Shown piece by piece: positions 18,001 through 26,735 of a DNA stretch of 37,160 nucleotides; the first letter of the stretch is position 1; each line of letters starts with the position of its first letter. The stretch spans positions 1 to 37,160 of the forward strand of contig JAJZXF010000019.1 of the NCBI GenBank assembly GCA_021802485.1. Direction: 5' to 3'. Under the pieces are notes generated by a model that was not told the origin of the DNA, ran no database searches, and worked only from the letters and a program-made list of their open reading frames with translations. The position numbers were made by a program, and so were the translations under genes. This DNA is from Actinomycetes bacterium. Lineage in GTDB: Bacteria > Actinomycetota > Acidimicrobiia > Acidimicrobiales > JAJZXF01.

Positions 18001-19410
18001 CTAGTGCCTTCGCCGCAGCTCACTGCCGCCCGGGAGGTCCTCCACCACCCAACCGCTATCGTAGAGCTCGTCCCGCAGCCGATCAGCGAGCTGGAAGTCC
18101 TTTGCCCTGCGAGCGAGGTCCCTTCGACGGAGGAGATCTGCGCTCTCAGAGTCCACATCCTCACCACCCCCGTTCACGAACAGCCCGAGCGATGCGAGCA
18201 GCGACGCTGCTAGCTGAGCTATCGCCGAGGCGCTCTCAGGCCCGCTAGCTCCTGTGTTCGCTGTACGAACAAGATCGAAGATCCCCGAGATCGCTGCCGG
18301 GGTGTCGAGGTCGTCATCCATGCGACGGACAAAGCTCGCTATATGGGACTTGAGCTCTTCGGAGATCGCCCGATGGTCCCCCTTTTGCTCGTGCTCACTG
18401 CGATCACACGCTAGGTCCATACCACGAGGTGTGATCCCGAAGCGTCGGGCCATAGCGTCAAGGCGCGCGAGCGCTACTCCCGCGGCAGAGATCGTCTCCT
18501 CGGTAACCTCCAAAGGGGACCGGTAGTGCGACTGGAGCACGAGGAGTCGCAACGCTCTAGGGTCTGCACGCTCCAGCAGGTCTGCGAGCGACGTATAATT
18601 ACCCGACGACTTTGACATCTTCTCCCCAGCGATCTCGACGAACGCGTGATGCATCCAATGCCGGGCGAATGGCCTTTGGAGCGCAGCAGCCTGAGCACGT
18701 TCGTTCTCGTGATGCGGGAACTGCAGGTCGAGCCCGCCGCTGTGGATGTCAAACCCGTCTTTGAGCAGATCTAGCGACATCACGACACACTCTGTGTGCC
18801 AGCCTGGACGTCCGGAACCCCACGGTGAAGCCCATGCTGGCTCGCCAGGCTTTGCACGCTTCCAAAGCACGAAATCCACGAGGGAGCGCTTTGTGGGATC
18901 CCTTTCAACCCTCGCTCCCATCTTCAGCGACTCAAGGCTCTGCTTCGCGAGCAACCCATAGTCACGAACCATCTCCGCCGAGAAGTACACCCCGAATTGC
19001 GTCTCGTATGCAAAGCCTGCGTCGACCATCTTCGCGATCGCCTCGATCATCTGGCCTACGTACTCGGTCGCATGCGGGGCCTCAGTCGGACGCAGCACCC
19101 CAAGCTGGTCCATCGCTGCCCACCAGACTGCTTCGTTCTCCTCTGCGACCTCTGAGGTGCTTCGATCCTCTTCAGCGGCGCGCTGGATGATCTTGTCGTC
19201 GATGTCGGTTACGTTCGACACGTGATCCACTTGGATCCCCTTGGCCTCGAGGTATCGCCGCATTACGTCATAGACGAGTGCAGAGCGCCCGTGTCCGAGA
19301 TGCGGGACATCGTAAACCGTCGGACCGCACACATATAGTGCTACCTTTCCGCTCTCGCGGGGAACGATCTCTGTGACCTTGCCAGCAGCAGTGTCGTGAA
19401 GGCTGAGCAC
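18001..19410 (-). CDS. cysS: Cysteinyl-tRNA synthetase
   Basis: A class I synthetase charging tRNA-Cys. From GTG 19410 it is 469 residues. YVCGPTVYDVPHLGHGRSAL holds the first zinc Cys and the HIGH variant HLGH; GWHTECVVMS and FPHHENE give the remaining zinc ligands; GEKMSKSSGN is the KMSKS loop; the C-terminal helical domain ends SELRRRH. The track extends it to 19608, but that part runs antisense through valS and adds about 66 unrelated residues, and CysS proteins normally begin around VLSLHDT. The start is 2 nt from the valS ATG on the other strand, so the promoter must lie in valS coding sequence or be leaderless. Confidence 0.93.
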   Translation of the reverse strand: MLSLHDTAAGKVTEIVPRESGKVALYVCGPTVYDVPHLGHGRSALVYDVMRRYLEAKGIQVDHVSNVTDIDDKIIQRAAEEDRSTSEVAEENEAVWWAAMDQLGVLRPTEAPHATEYVGQMIEAIAKMVDAGFAYETQFGVYFSAEMVRDYGLLAKQSLESLKMGARVERDPTKRSLVDFVLWKRAKPGEPAWASPWGSGRPGWHTECVVMSLDLLKDGFDIHSGGLDLQFPHHENERAQAAALQRPFARHWMHHAFVEIAGEKMSKSSGNYTSLADLLERADPRALRLLVLQSHYRSPLEVTEETISAAGVALARLDAMARRFGITPRGMDLACDRSEHEQKGDHRAISEELKSHIASFVRRMDDDLDTPAAISGIFDLVRTANTGASGPESASAIAQLAASLLASLGLFVNGGGEDVDSESADLLRRRDLARRAKDFQLADRLRDELYDSGWVVEDLPGGSELRRRH

Positions 19411-19412
19411 GC

Positions 19413-22112
19413 ATGTACGATAGCCTGACAATGACGCGGAATCACGAAGAGCCACCCCTGCTGCCAGCAAAGGAGCCAGCAGTACCATCCAAACCCTCAC
19501 TAGACGGCTTGGAGGACGCATGGTCTGCCCGCTGGGAGGCGGGCGGCACCTACCGCTTTGACACGAGCGCACCGAAAGAGCGTGTCTTCTCGATCGACAC
19601 GCCACCACCGACAGTCAGCGGTTCCTTGCACATTGGCCACGTACTCTCCTACACCCACACAGACGTGATCGCTCGCTTCCAGCGCATGAGCGGAGCAGAG
19701 GTCTTCTACCCGATGGGCTGGGACGACAACGGGGTGCCGACCGAACGCAGAGTCCAGAACTACTACGGCGTGCGCTGTGACCCGAGCATCGCCTATGACC
19801 CGGACTTCACGCCACCGGAGCGCCCGGGGAAGTCTCCGCTACCAATATCACGACCAAACTTCGTCGAGTTGTGCCATCGCCTCACCGCAGAGGACGAAAA
19901 GGTATTCGAGCACCTGTGGCGCTACCTTGGCCTCTCGGTCGACTGGACGATGACGTATGCGACGATCGATAAATCCGCCCAGCGCGTCTCACAGCTCGCC
20001 TTCCTTAGACTACTCGAAAGCCGCAGAGCGTACCGGGCCGAAGCGCCGACTCTATGGGACGTCGACTTCGCGACAGCGGTGTCGCAGGCCGAGCTAGAAG
20101 ACCGCGAGATCCCCGGTGCCTACCATCGCGTTCGCTTCGATGTTACCCACGCCGAGGGCTCGCTGGCATCTGGTGTCGAGATAGAGACGACACGCCCGGA
20201 GCTGATCGGAGCATGCGTGGCTCTCGTGGCAAACCCAAAAGACGACCGCTACAGGCCGCTGTTCGGACAAACGGTGACAACACCGCTGTTTCGCACAGAG
20301 GTGCCCGTGCTCGCACATCCGCTCGCTGACAAGGACAAGGGGAGCGGAATAGCAATGGTCTGCACGTTCGGTGACGTGACAGATGTCATCTGGTGGAGGG
20401 ACCTCCATCTCCCGACCCGAACAATGATCGGGCGCGACGGCCGCATCGAGGCTGTGCGCTGGGGAGCTCCCGGTTGGGAATGCGCAGATCCACCCGCAGC
20501 ACAAGCCACTCATGACGAACTGGCAGGCCTAGCTATAAAAGCAGCTCGCTCGCGCATGGTCGATATGCTCCGGGACCACTGTCACCTGATTGGAGACCCC
20601 CGGCCGATCACCCACGCAGTCAAGTTCTTCGAGAAGGGCGAGAGGCCGCTTGAGATCGTCTCAAGCCGTCAGTGGTTCATCAAGCTCCTCGACCTGAAGC
20701 CGCGGCTCGCAGAGCTCGGGCACGAGCTGAATTGGCACCCCCAGCATATGGAGGTCCGCTACCAATCCTGGGTCGAGGGGCTCGCGAGCGACTGGAACGT
20801 GAGCCGCCAGCGCTTCTTCGGGGTCCCCTTCCCCGTTTGGTATCCGATCGACGAGCACGGCAACGTCGATCACGATCACCCGATCGTGCCAGGCGACGAC
20901 GCTCTCCCGATCGACCCCTCAACGGACACTCCGCGTGGTTTCACCGAGAACGAGCGGGGGATCCCCGGGGGCTTCATTGGCGATCCTGACGTAATGGACA
21001 CCTGGGCGACCTCCTCGCTCACCCCACAGATCGCGGGCCGGTGGCTGGATCAGCCCGAGCTGTTCGAAAAGGTCTTTCCGATGGACCTGCGCCCACAGGG
21101 CCAGGACATCATACGCACCTGGCTCTTTTCCACAATCGCGCGATCCGAGCTCGAGCATCACTGCCTCCCCTGGAGGAATGCCGCGATATCGGGCTTCGTT
21201 CTCGACCCAGATCGCAAGAAGATGTCCAAGTCCAAGGGCAACGCCGTCACGCCGCTTCCGCTACTCGAGGCCCACAGCGCTGACGCGGCGCGCTACTGGG
21301 CCGCAAACGGCCGTCCAGGTGTTGATACTGCGGTAGACGAAGGCCAGGTGCGAGTCGGAAGGCGCCTTGCGATCAAGATCCTAAACGCATCACGGTTCGT
21401 ACTGAGCCGGATTGCCGACCTCACGAGCAGCTCTGCTGGAACCTTCGATCGTGGCCTGAGCCCTGGATCAACTGAGATACCTGCAGCTATCCAGGTCACC
21501 GAGCCGTTGGACCTTTCCATGCTCGCTGGACTCTCCTCAGCAGTCGAGGAAGCTACCCGTGCCCTCGAGAACTACGACTACACAAGGGCACTCGAGGGAA
21601 CAGAGGCTTTTTTCTGGAGCTTCTGCGACGACTACCTAGAGCTCGTCAAGGCCCGAGCATACGCGGACATCACGGACCCATCAGCTGTCTCCGCAAGAGC
21701 CTCATTAAGCGCTGCGCTCTCGATCATGTTGAGGATGTTCGCCCCATTCCTGCCCTTCGTCTCCGAGGAGGTCTGGTCCTGGTGGCAGGATGGCTCAGTG
21801 CATCGCTCGCGTTGGCCGTCACCCGATGAGATCAACCTCTTAGTGCAGACGTCCAAGGTTCAGCTGGGGACTCAGGCTCCAGTGCTCGCGGTCGCCTCTG
21901 ACGTTCTCTCCAGGGTACGTAGGGCAAAGTCCGAGGCCAAACAGTCGATGCGCGCCCCTGTAACCCGGGCGATCGTCACCGCTTCGCCTGATCGTCTCGA
22001 GTCCCTCGCTAGAGCGCACGGTGACCTATGTGCTGCAGGTGTGATCAGCAACCTCGAGACGAGGCCCGGTGAGACATTCGACGTACTCGTCGAACTGAGC
22101 GAACCTGGCTAG
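19413..22112 (+). CDS. valS: Valyl-tRNA synthetase
   Basis: The 899-residue class I synthetase charges tRNA-Val. SGSLHIGHVLSYTHTD (HIGH at about 73-76), PMGWDDNGVPTERRVQNYYGVR, an editing (CP1) domain around residues 220-390 with ETTRPELIGACVALVA, DVMDTWATSSLTPQI, and DRKKMSKSKGN (KMSKS near 604) are all present, followed by the helical anticodon-binding domain. The GVRCDPS insertion is characteristic of the ValS type found in a subset of actinobacteria. A possible GAAGG site precedes ATG 19413; ATG 19431 is an alternative that would suit a leaderless start. It is divergent from cysS. Confidence 0.94.
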   Translation: MYDSLTMTRNHEEPPLLPAKEPAVPSKPSLDGLEDAWSARWEAGGTYRFDTSAPKERVFSIDTPPPTVSGSLHIGHVLSYTHTDVIARFQRMSGAEVFYPMGWDDNGVPTERRVQNYYGVRCDPSIAYDPDFTPPERPGKSPLPISRPNFVELCHRLTAEDEKVFEHLWRYLGLSVDWTMTYATIDKSAQRVSQLAFLRLLESRRAYRAEAPTLWDVDFATAVSQAELEDREIPGAYHRVRFDVTHAEGSLASGVEIETTRPELIGACVALVANPKDDRYRPLFGQTVTTPLFRTEVPVLAHPLADKDKGSGIAMVCTFGDVTDVIWWRDLHLPTRTMIGRDGRIEAVRWGAPGWECADPPAAQATHDELAGLAIKAARSRMVDMLRDHCHLIGDPRPITHAVKFFEKGERPLEIVSSRQWFIKLLDLKPRLAELGHELNWHPQHMEVRYQSWVEGLASDWNVSRQRFFGVPFPVWYPIDEHGNVDHDHPIVPGDDALPIDPSTDTPRGFTENERGIPGGFIGDPDVMDTWATSSLTPQIAGRWLDQPELFEKVFPMDLRPQGQDIIRTWLFSTIARSELEHHCLPWRNAAISGFVLDPDRKKMSKSKGNAVTPLPLLEAHSADAARYWAANGRPGVDTAVDEGQVRVGRRLAIKILNASRFVLSRIADLTSSSAGTFDRGLSPGSTEIPAAIQVTEPLDLSMLAGLSSAVEEATRALENYDYTRALEGTEAFFWSFCDDYLELVKARAYADITDPSAVSARASLSAALSIMLRMFAPFLPFVSEEVWSWWQDGSVHRSRWPSPDEINLLVQTSKVQLGTQAPVLAVASDVLSRVRRAKSEAKQSMRAPVTRAIVTASPDRLESLARAHGDLCAAGVISNLETRPGETFDVLVELSEPG
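19416..19422. promoter_or_regulatory. Shared -10-like sequence for divergent cysS and valS
   Basis: TACGATA contains TACGAT on the plus strand (9 nt before an in-frame valS ATG at 19431) and TATCGT on the minus strand (6 nt before the cysS GTG at 19410). Both spacings fit leaderless starts. No -35 elements are clear. This is a pattern-based proposal. Confidence 0.3.
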
Positions 22113-22117
22113 GCGGA

Positions 22118-22277
22118 CCTATCGCAGAAGGAGCGCTATAACGATCGACGCTTCCAGCCCCATGTACGCTCAAGACCCACGTCGCTATCAGGGTGCGATT
22201 GGCGTAGACAGCATGGCAAACCAGTTGTACGGTATAGCTAATCGAAAGCTGGCCGGAACGGCGCGGCTCTAAGGAGG
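22118..22277 (+). ncRNA. Candidate structured leader, copy 1
   Basis: This 160-nt segment between valS and the secreted protein gene reappears at 24896-25055 with about 84% identity by hand alignment. It ends in a consensus AAGGAGG. It can form GGAGCG/CGCTTC around a fully conserved 13-nt loop (ctataacgatcga), a TCGC/GCGA hairpin flanked by ACG/CGT, CCAGTT/AGCTGG, and GCC/GGC near the 3' end. The first hairpin differs from copy 2 by a compensatory C-G to U-A pair. I match it to no riboswitch class I know; it could also be just a duplicated promoter-leader. Confidence 0.5.
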
Positions 22278-22289
22278 CTCGATCGGATC

Positions 22290-24110
22290 ATGAGGTTCGC
22301 ACTCACAGCTAGCGCCAGCATGCACTCGAAGCACAACGTCGCTGGCAATGACCAACGCCAGAAGCCCGATACCCGAATCCGCCAGTTCAGGAAGCCCGCC
22401 GCGGGTGCTTCAATAGCTTCAGTTTCAAGGCGTGCGATAAGAGCGGGGCGTTTATTGGCAATCACGTTCAGCGTTCTCGCAGGGTTGCTCGTGACAACAC
22501 AAACAGGCGCATTTGCACTCACAAACGTTCCCGCCTCAGCTGCATCACAGTCGGGAAGCAACGCGGCCACATGGTCGCGAGTCGCGACGCCGAACACCTC
22601 ATCATCACAGAACAACTACCTTTCCGGCGTCTCGTGCACAGGGCCCAGCTTTTGCGTTGCTGTCGGTTCGTACTCTTCGACCGGGGACTCCCTCAGTGCC
22701 ACGAACATCCACAACCTCCTGCTCACCTGGAACGGCGTCTCCTGGTCACTTGACTCCGCTGCATCGCTTTCAACCTCGGCCTCCCAGCACAACTCCCTCG
22801 ATGGCGTCTCGTGTGCGTCACCTACGTTCTGCGTGGCCGTCGGCCACTACTTCAACGGGACTTCCAACCAGAACCTCCTTCTCACCTGGAACGGCACGAG
22901 CTGGTCCCTCGACTCGTCACCATCGCTGTCAACATCGACGTCCCAAGATAACCGGCTGACCAGCGTCTCTTGTGCGTCACCTACGTTCTGCGTGGCTGCG
23001 GGTTATTACGGCGGGATCACCACCGTACGTCAGAACCTCCTTCTCACGTGGGACGGCACGAGTTGGTCCCTCGATTCGTCACGGTCGCTGTCAACATCGA
23101 CGTCACTGCCAGGCTCAACATTCACGTCACTACCAAACAGGCTATACAGCATCTCTTGTGTGTCTGCGAGGTTCTGCATGGCTGCAGGCAACTTCGGCGG
23201 GGAGGGCTCGGGTACATTGCCTGAAAACCTTATTCTCAACTGGAACGGCGTCTCCTGGTCGCTCGACTCCTCAGCGTCGCTGTCTACCTCGCAGGATTAC
23301 CAGGATTACAACCGCCTTGAGGGCATCTCGTGTACAAGCTCCGCATTCTGCGTTGCGGCTGGCTATTACGACCCGAACGGACCGACGGGACAGCAAGATC
23401 TCATTCTCACCTGGAATGGAGCCAACTGGTCCCTCGACTCCTCAGCGTCGCTGTCGACCTCGCCATCCCAGGATGACTGGCTTTTCGGCGTCTCGTGCGC
23501 CAGCACGACTCTTTGTGTTGCCGTAGGTCAGTACGCCTCAGCGGGATACCAGAGCCTCCTGCTCACCTGGGACGGCAGCAGCTGGACACTGGACTCATCG
23601 CCGTCGCTCTCGCCTGGTGGCGGGCAAGGTAGCACCATTGTCGGCGTGTCATGCACAAGCACCACTGGAGCATCTTGCGTCGCTGCGGGTTCATACAACA
23701 ACGGCATATATGAGCGGACCCTCGCCCTTGCTTATGGAGCGATGTGGGGATATCGTTTCGTCGCAACAGACGGCGGGATCTTCAGCTTCGGCACCGCTGC
23801 CTTCTACGGCTCGATGGGGGGAAAGCACCTGAACGCTCCAATAGTCGGCATGGCAGCTACACCAGATGGCAAGGGGTACTGGTTCGTAGCATCAGACGGT
23901 GGAATCTTTAGCTTCGGGGATGCGAAGTTCTACGGCTCGATGGGTGCAAAGCACCTGAACGCTCCGATAGTTGGCATGGCAGCTGATCCCGTCACGGGCG
24001 GTTACTGGTTCGTAGCATCAGACGGGGGCATCTTCAGCTTCGATGCCCCGTTCTTTGGTTCCATGGGTGGAAAGCACCTGAACGCTCCAATCGTCGGCAT
24101 AGCCATGTGA
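22290..24110 (+). CDS. Secreted seven-repeat protein with three C-terminal DGGIFSFG repeats
   Basis: The 606-residue product has a basic n-region of about 50 residues, a hydrophobic stretch ([16 protein letters not shown]) and an Ala-rich likely cleavage zone (PASAAS, about residue 88). Residues about 95-470 are seven repeats of about 50 residues, each with a GVSC...FCVAVG Cys pair and most with [15 protein letters not shown]; seven units suggest a seven-bladed propeller, with a disulphide per blade. Residues about 480-606 are three repeats ([31 protein letters not shown]) of the same module that ends the SGNH protein at 1222. It is probably a surface or matrix protein. AAGGAGG lies 12 nt before the ATG, at the end of the leader. 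No function can be named. Confidence 0.8.
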   Translation: MRFALTASASMHSKHNVAGNDQRQKPDTRIRQFRKPAAGASIASVSRRAIRAGRLLAITFSVLAGLLVTTQTGAFALTNVPASAASQSGSNAATWSRVATPNTSSSQNNYLSGVSCTGPSFCVAVGSYSSTGDSLSATNIHNLLLTWNGVSWSLDSAASLSTSASQHNSLDGVSCASPTFCVAVGHYFNGTSNQNLLLTWNGTSWSLDSSPSLSTSTSQDNRLTSVSCASPTFCVAAGYYGGITTVRQNLLLTWDGTSWSLDSSRSLSTSTSLPGSTFTSLPNRLYSISCVSARFCMAAGNFGGEGSGTLPENLILNWNGVSWSLDSSASLSTSQDYQDYNRLEGISCTSSAFCVAAGYYDPNGPTGQQDLILTWNGANWSLDSSASLSTSPSQDDWLFGVSCASTTLCVAVGQYASAGYQSLLLTWDGSSWTLDSSPSLSPGGGQGSTIVGVSCTSTTGASCVAAGSYNNGIYERTLALAYGAMWGYRFVATDGGIFSFGTAAFYGSMGGKHLNAPIVGMAATPDGKGYWFVASDGGIFSFGDAKFYGSMGAKHLNAPIVGMAADPVTGGYWFVASDGGIFSFDAPFFGSMGGKHLNAPIVGIAM

Positions 24111-24137
24111 CTAGCGGCCGCGACGTACAAAGAAGAC

Positions 24138-24216
24138 GGGCACCACCGCCGCAGATTGGGCCGCATGACACGCGTCATGCCTGCACCTAGCGGTAGAGGA
24201 TCCGCAATCCCTAACC
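24138..24216 (+). repeat. 79-bp dispersed repeat, copy A
   Basis: Seventy-two of 79 positions match copy B at 29279-29357 in the same orientation (hand count). It starts GGGCACCACCGCCGCAG, 28 bp after the secreted protein's stop. It may be an end of a lost mobile element; no inverted partner was seen. Confidence 0.7.
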
Positions 24217-24339
24217 CGAAGTTCGCCCCTGTGGTACGCCTGCAACATGACTACCTGGCGACACGCGTATCTCACATGACTACGCGTTGGCATGCATTTC
24301 TGGCCCCTGAGCCTAAGCGACCTGGGCAAATGAACGGCT

Positions 24340-24752
24340 CTTGGTGGGGCCGGAGGGAACTTCGGCCTAGCCGAGCGAAGGCCCTCATCGAGCACTACGC
24401 CCGGCGCATGACCATCGAGCAGCGCCTAGCCGAGATCATCCGGGCCTTCTGTGCTGATACGCTCTCGAGCGCAGTGAATCTCAACGTGGACCTCGATGTC
24501 ATGCTGGCAGTGCTCGCTCAAGCACTTCTGGCCGGGTTGCGCGCCCGGCTACCCAGCTACGCCCATGCGACGCCCGACACCATCCAGCGCCGGTTCCTGG
24601 AGACCCCCGGCCAGATTATCGCGACCGACAACACAATCACCGTCCGCCTGGAACGGCGCGCCTACTCACCAGTGCTACGCCAAGCCGACTTGCCCGCTCA
24701 GACCCGCGTGCCGTGCTGGGGAGACCGTATTCTACGCTTCGAGTTCTCCTGA
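24340..24752 (+). pseudogene. C-terminal fragment of a DDE transposase
   Basis: The track ORF begins at 24156, but recognisable sequence starts near 24340 and runs to the stop: RAKALIEHYARRMTIEQRLAEIIRAF holds a Tyr-x2-Arg-x3-Glu arrangement like the YREK signature of IS4-type transposases, followed by helical sequence and VRLERRAYSPVLRQADL. The catalytic Asp residues and the whole N-terminal part are missing. The upstream piece overlaps the 79-bp repeat and is not coding. Family assignment beyond 'DDE, IS4-like' is uncertain. It marks the start of a rearranged segment between the two leader copies. Confidence 0.6.
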
Positions 24753-24895
24753 AAGTTGTGGTGAATAGGCTGTGTGGAAATCGGCGCTAACGCATACTCG
24801 GGATATTTCTGACCCGCCGATTTGCCGAGACTATCCTGTTCACGTGCGCCTTTTCGAGATTGAGAGCGGACCTGAGTATGCATTAGGGGGCCGGG

Positions 24896-25055
24896 CTTAT
24901 CACAGAAGGAGTGCTATAACGATCGACACTTCCGGCTTCGCGCCCCGGTCAAGACCCACGTCGCTATGACCGTGCGATTGGCGTGAACAGCATGACAAAC
25001 CAGTTGTACAGTGTGGCTATCGAAAGCTGGCCCGAACGGCGCGGATCCAAGGAGG
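24896..25055 (+). ncRNA. Candidate structured leader, copy 2 (orphan)
   Basis: Second copy of the 160-nt leader. It keeps the GGAGTG/CACTTC hairpin with the same 13-nt loop, the later stems and the terminal AAGGAGG (25049-25055), but no secreted-protein gene follows: the nearest ATG (25077) stops after three codons. The XRE gene begins 37 nt downstream with its own probable promoter. The copy therefore looks like the residue of a duplicated leader-gene unit. Residual similarity continues weakly to about 25066. Confidence 0.45.
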
Positions 25056-25067
25056 TTCAATTAGGAA

Positions 25068-25083
25068 CTATCATATATGGTAG
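25068..25083. promoter_or_regulatory. Imperfect palindrome, candidate operator of the XRE gene
   Basis: CTATCATATATGGTAG matches its reverse complement at 14 of 16 positions. It lies 9 nt before the XRE start and overlaps the AT-rich region where a promoter is expected, so it may be the autoregulatory site of the toxin-antitoxin-like pair. Confidence 0.45.
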
Positions 25084-25092
25084 CCTAATGCC

Positions 25093-25431
25093 ATGCGACG
25101 GTACACCCCTGCATCTCACCTGATCCGCCGGGCGCGAAGAGAGGCCGGGATAACTCAATCCGAGCTGGCTGAGGCTGCCGGCATAACGCCAGGCCGGGTT
25201 AGCGACTACGAGACCGCCAAGATTGACCCCACGGTCGATATGTTCCTCCGACTGCTCGCTGCGACGGGCAATACCATCAGGTTGGCTCATCCGAGCGAGG
25301 CGGACTTCGCCAACCCGTATGTGAGCGCGGTCAGCCTGGCAGACGTCCTGGATTTTGCCGACTCCGTGATGACGACCAAGAACGCCGTGAGCAGAAGTAA
25401 GCCCACCCGCGGCACAAAGGGAGTGGCGTGA
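25093..25431 (+). CDS. XRE-family HTH regulator, putative antitoxin
   Basis: The 112-residue protein opens with a helix-turn-helix domain (about residues 8-62): LIRRARREAGITQSELAEAAGITPGRVSDYETAKIDP, the classic XRE arrangement with the recognition helix at TPGRVSDYE. The C-terminal 45 residues are helical then Lys/Arg-rich. Its stop overlaps the start of the nucleotidyltransferase gene (GTGA), so both proteins are made together. In such pairs the HTH protein is usually the antitoxin and represses its own promoter; the palindrome just upstream is a candidate site. No Shine-Dalgarno sequence is close to the ATG, so initiation may be leaderless. Confidence 0.8.
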   Translation: MRRYTPASHLIRRARREAGITQSELAEAAGITPGRVSDYETAKIDPTVDMFLRLLAATGNTIRLAHPSEADFANPYVSAVSLADVLDFADSVMTTKNAVSRSKPTRGTKGVA

Positions 25432-26033
25432 GAGAGAGACACTGCACGTCACCAGGCCAGCGGTCGTTCTCAGATCTCCTTGTCTTGTTGCACCAAGAAC
25501 TGAGCGCTGCCAACGTTGACCACGCTTTTGGCGGTGCGCTTGCCCTGGCGTTCCATGTGGTGAGAGCAAGGGCCACCGAAGACATTGACCTGTCGGTATC
25601 GGCAAGCTCCAAGAAGGTTTCGGACGTCTTCCGCGCCCTGCCGGCGGGCGTTAAGGGGGACGGCCGTTCGGTGAAGATTGCCGAGACCACAGGAGCGGTA
25701 AAGCTCCGGTGGTTCCGTGGCATCTCTGTCAACCTGTTCTTCCCTACAAACGACTTCCTGCGCCTCGCCCTCAACAGGGCCGAGACGCACAGATACCAAG
25801 GCGTCGGCCTGCCGTTTATCACGGCTACAGACCTCACCGTGTTAAAGGCGACGTTCAACAGAGGCACAGACATTGGGGGCAAAGAGAAGGACTGGCTTGA
25901 CATCCGAATGATGCTGGAAGCAGGCACGCCAGACGTTAAGGATGCCATGGCCTGGATAGAGCGCCTAGAGGGACCGAACAGTAGTGCCCTGCAGAAGCTG
26001 TCCGCTCTCGCTCAAGAGACGATGACCCAATAA
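25428..26033 (+). CDS. AbiEii/MNT-like nucleotidyltransferase, putative toxin
   Basis: The 201-residue protein carries the polymerase-beta nucleotidyltransferase signature: GGALALAFHVVRARATEDIDLSV, i.e. a GG motif followed by the metal-binding DID. A basic segment LKATFNRGTDIGGKEKDWLDIRMML follows and the C-terminus is helical. AbiEii and related minimal nucleotidyltransferases act as toxins in type IV-like systems or modify partners by adding nucleotides; the HTH gene upstream is the usual partner type. GTG at 25428 overlaps the XRE stop. The pair looks intact and is the only complete-looking system in the island with no visible defect. Confidence 0.75.
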   Translation: MRERHCTSPGQRSFSDLLVLLHQELSAANVDHAFGGALALAFHVVRARATEDIDLSVSASSKKVSDVFRALPAGVKGDGRSVKIAETTGAVKLRWFRGISVNLFFPTNDFLRLALNRAETHRYQGVGLPFITATDLTVLKATFNRGTDIGGKEKDWLDIRMMLEAGTPDVKDAMAWIERLEGPNSSALQKLSALAQETMTQ

Positions 26034-26735
26034 GCGCCAACGTCACCCAGACCCGAACTCAAGATTACGCCGCCACATTCTCGCAACTCACCAGGGATGA
26101 GGCCGTGAGGCTTCAGGCGCTACGATAGCTATGGATCTGGGGAACCTCGCGTGGTTCCGGGCAGCGAAGGCGGTGCAGCGATTGATCAATGCTCACACCC
26201 CGGGTCGCCGTGTTATATGTGTACACCTGCCCTGGGCGTGTTATATCAATCCAGCCGGAATTGGGCCGGACCTCCAGCACGTGAGCCACTCGCTATGCGA
26301 GCCGTAGCTGTTGTTGGACAAGCCAGGCCTCGACAATCTCGACAGGGGGAGCCGGTCGTGCGTACTGTGAGGCTGTTTTGCTTGAGGCAACAGGCGCACG
26401 GAGAGAGATCCAGATGACGAATATCCTGCTCGTCGCGCATCCGTGCTTCAAGAGCCCGATTCTGCCTCCGCTGGGTCCCTTGGAGCGCAGCGGCGGTCCC
26501 TGGAGCGCCGCTCTGTCAGCTCTTCGCTTATATTGGGATTAGGTCACGTGCGTCCGACCGGCTGGTGCGCGTCCGCAGAGAGGAACTGGGGCGACAGATC
26601 GGCAACAAGGCACGAAGCCAGTCGGACAATGGGCCAGGCCCAGTCCTCTTCGGGATGACGTCCTCGTGCCCTGCGGATCCCGACCGAGATCGGCCCCACC
26701 CAGCAGTACCTAAATGACCTCTTCGGCCTCGACGC
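26034..26735. other. About 700 bp without a supportable gene
   Basis: No conserved domain is seen. One short frame, 26414-26542 (+), starts MTNILLVAHPCFKSP with a GAGAGA-type upstream sequence and stops after 42 residues; it could be the beginning of a lost gene. A 10-bp direct repeat CGTGTTATAT occurs at 26209 and 26237. The segment reads as decayed DNA between two toxin-antitoxin modules. Confidence 0.4.

Noticed and set aside
19411-19608. N-terminal extension of cysS in the ORF track
   Set aside because: It runs antisense through the valS start, and CysS proteins normally begin near VLSLHDT.
22118-22277. Known riboswitch (cyclic-di-GMP class I) because of GCAAACC and a GAAA
   Set aside because: The second conserved half (ACGCAAAGCC type) is absent and copy 2 changes GGCAAACC to GACAAACC, so the match is superficial.
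26209-26246. CGTGTTATAT direct repeat as regulator site
   Set aside because: There is no gene immediately downstream to regulate.
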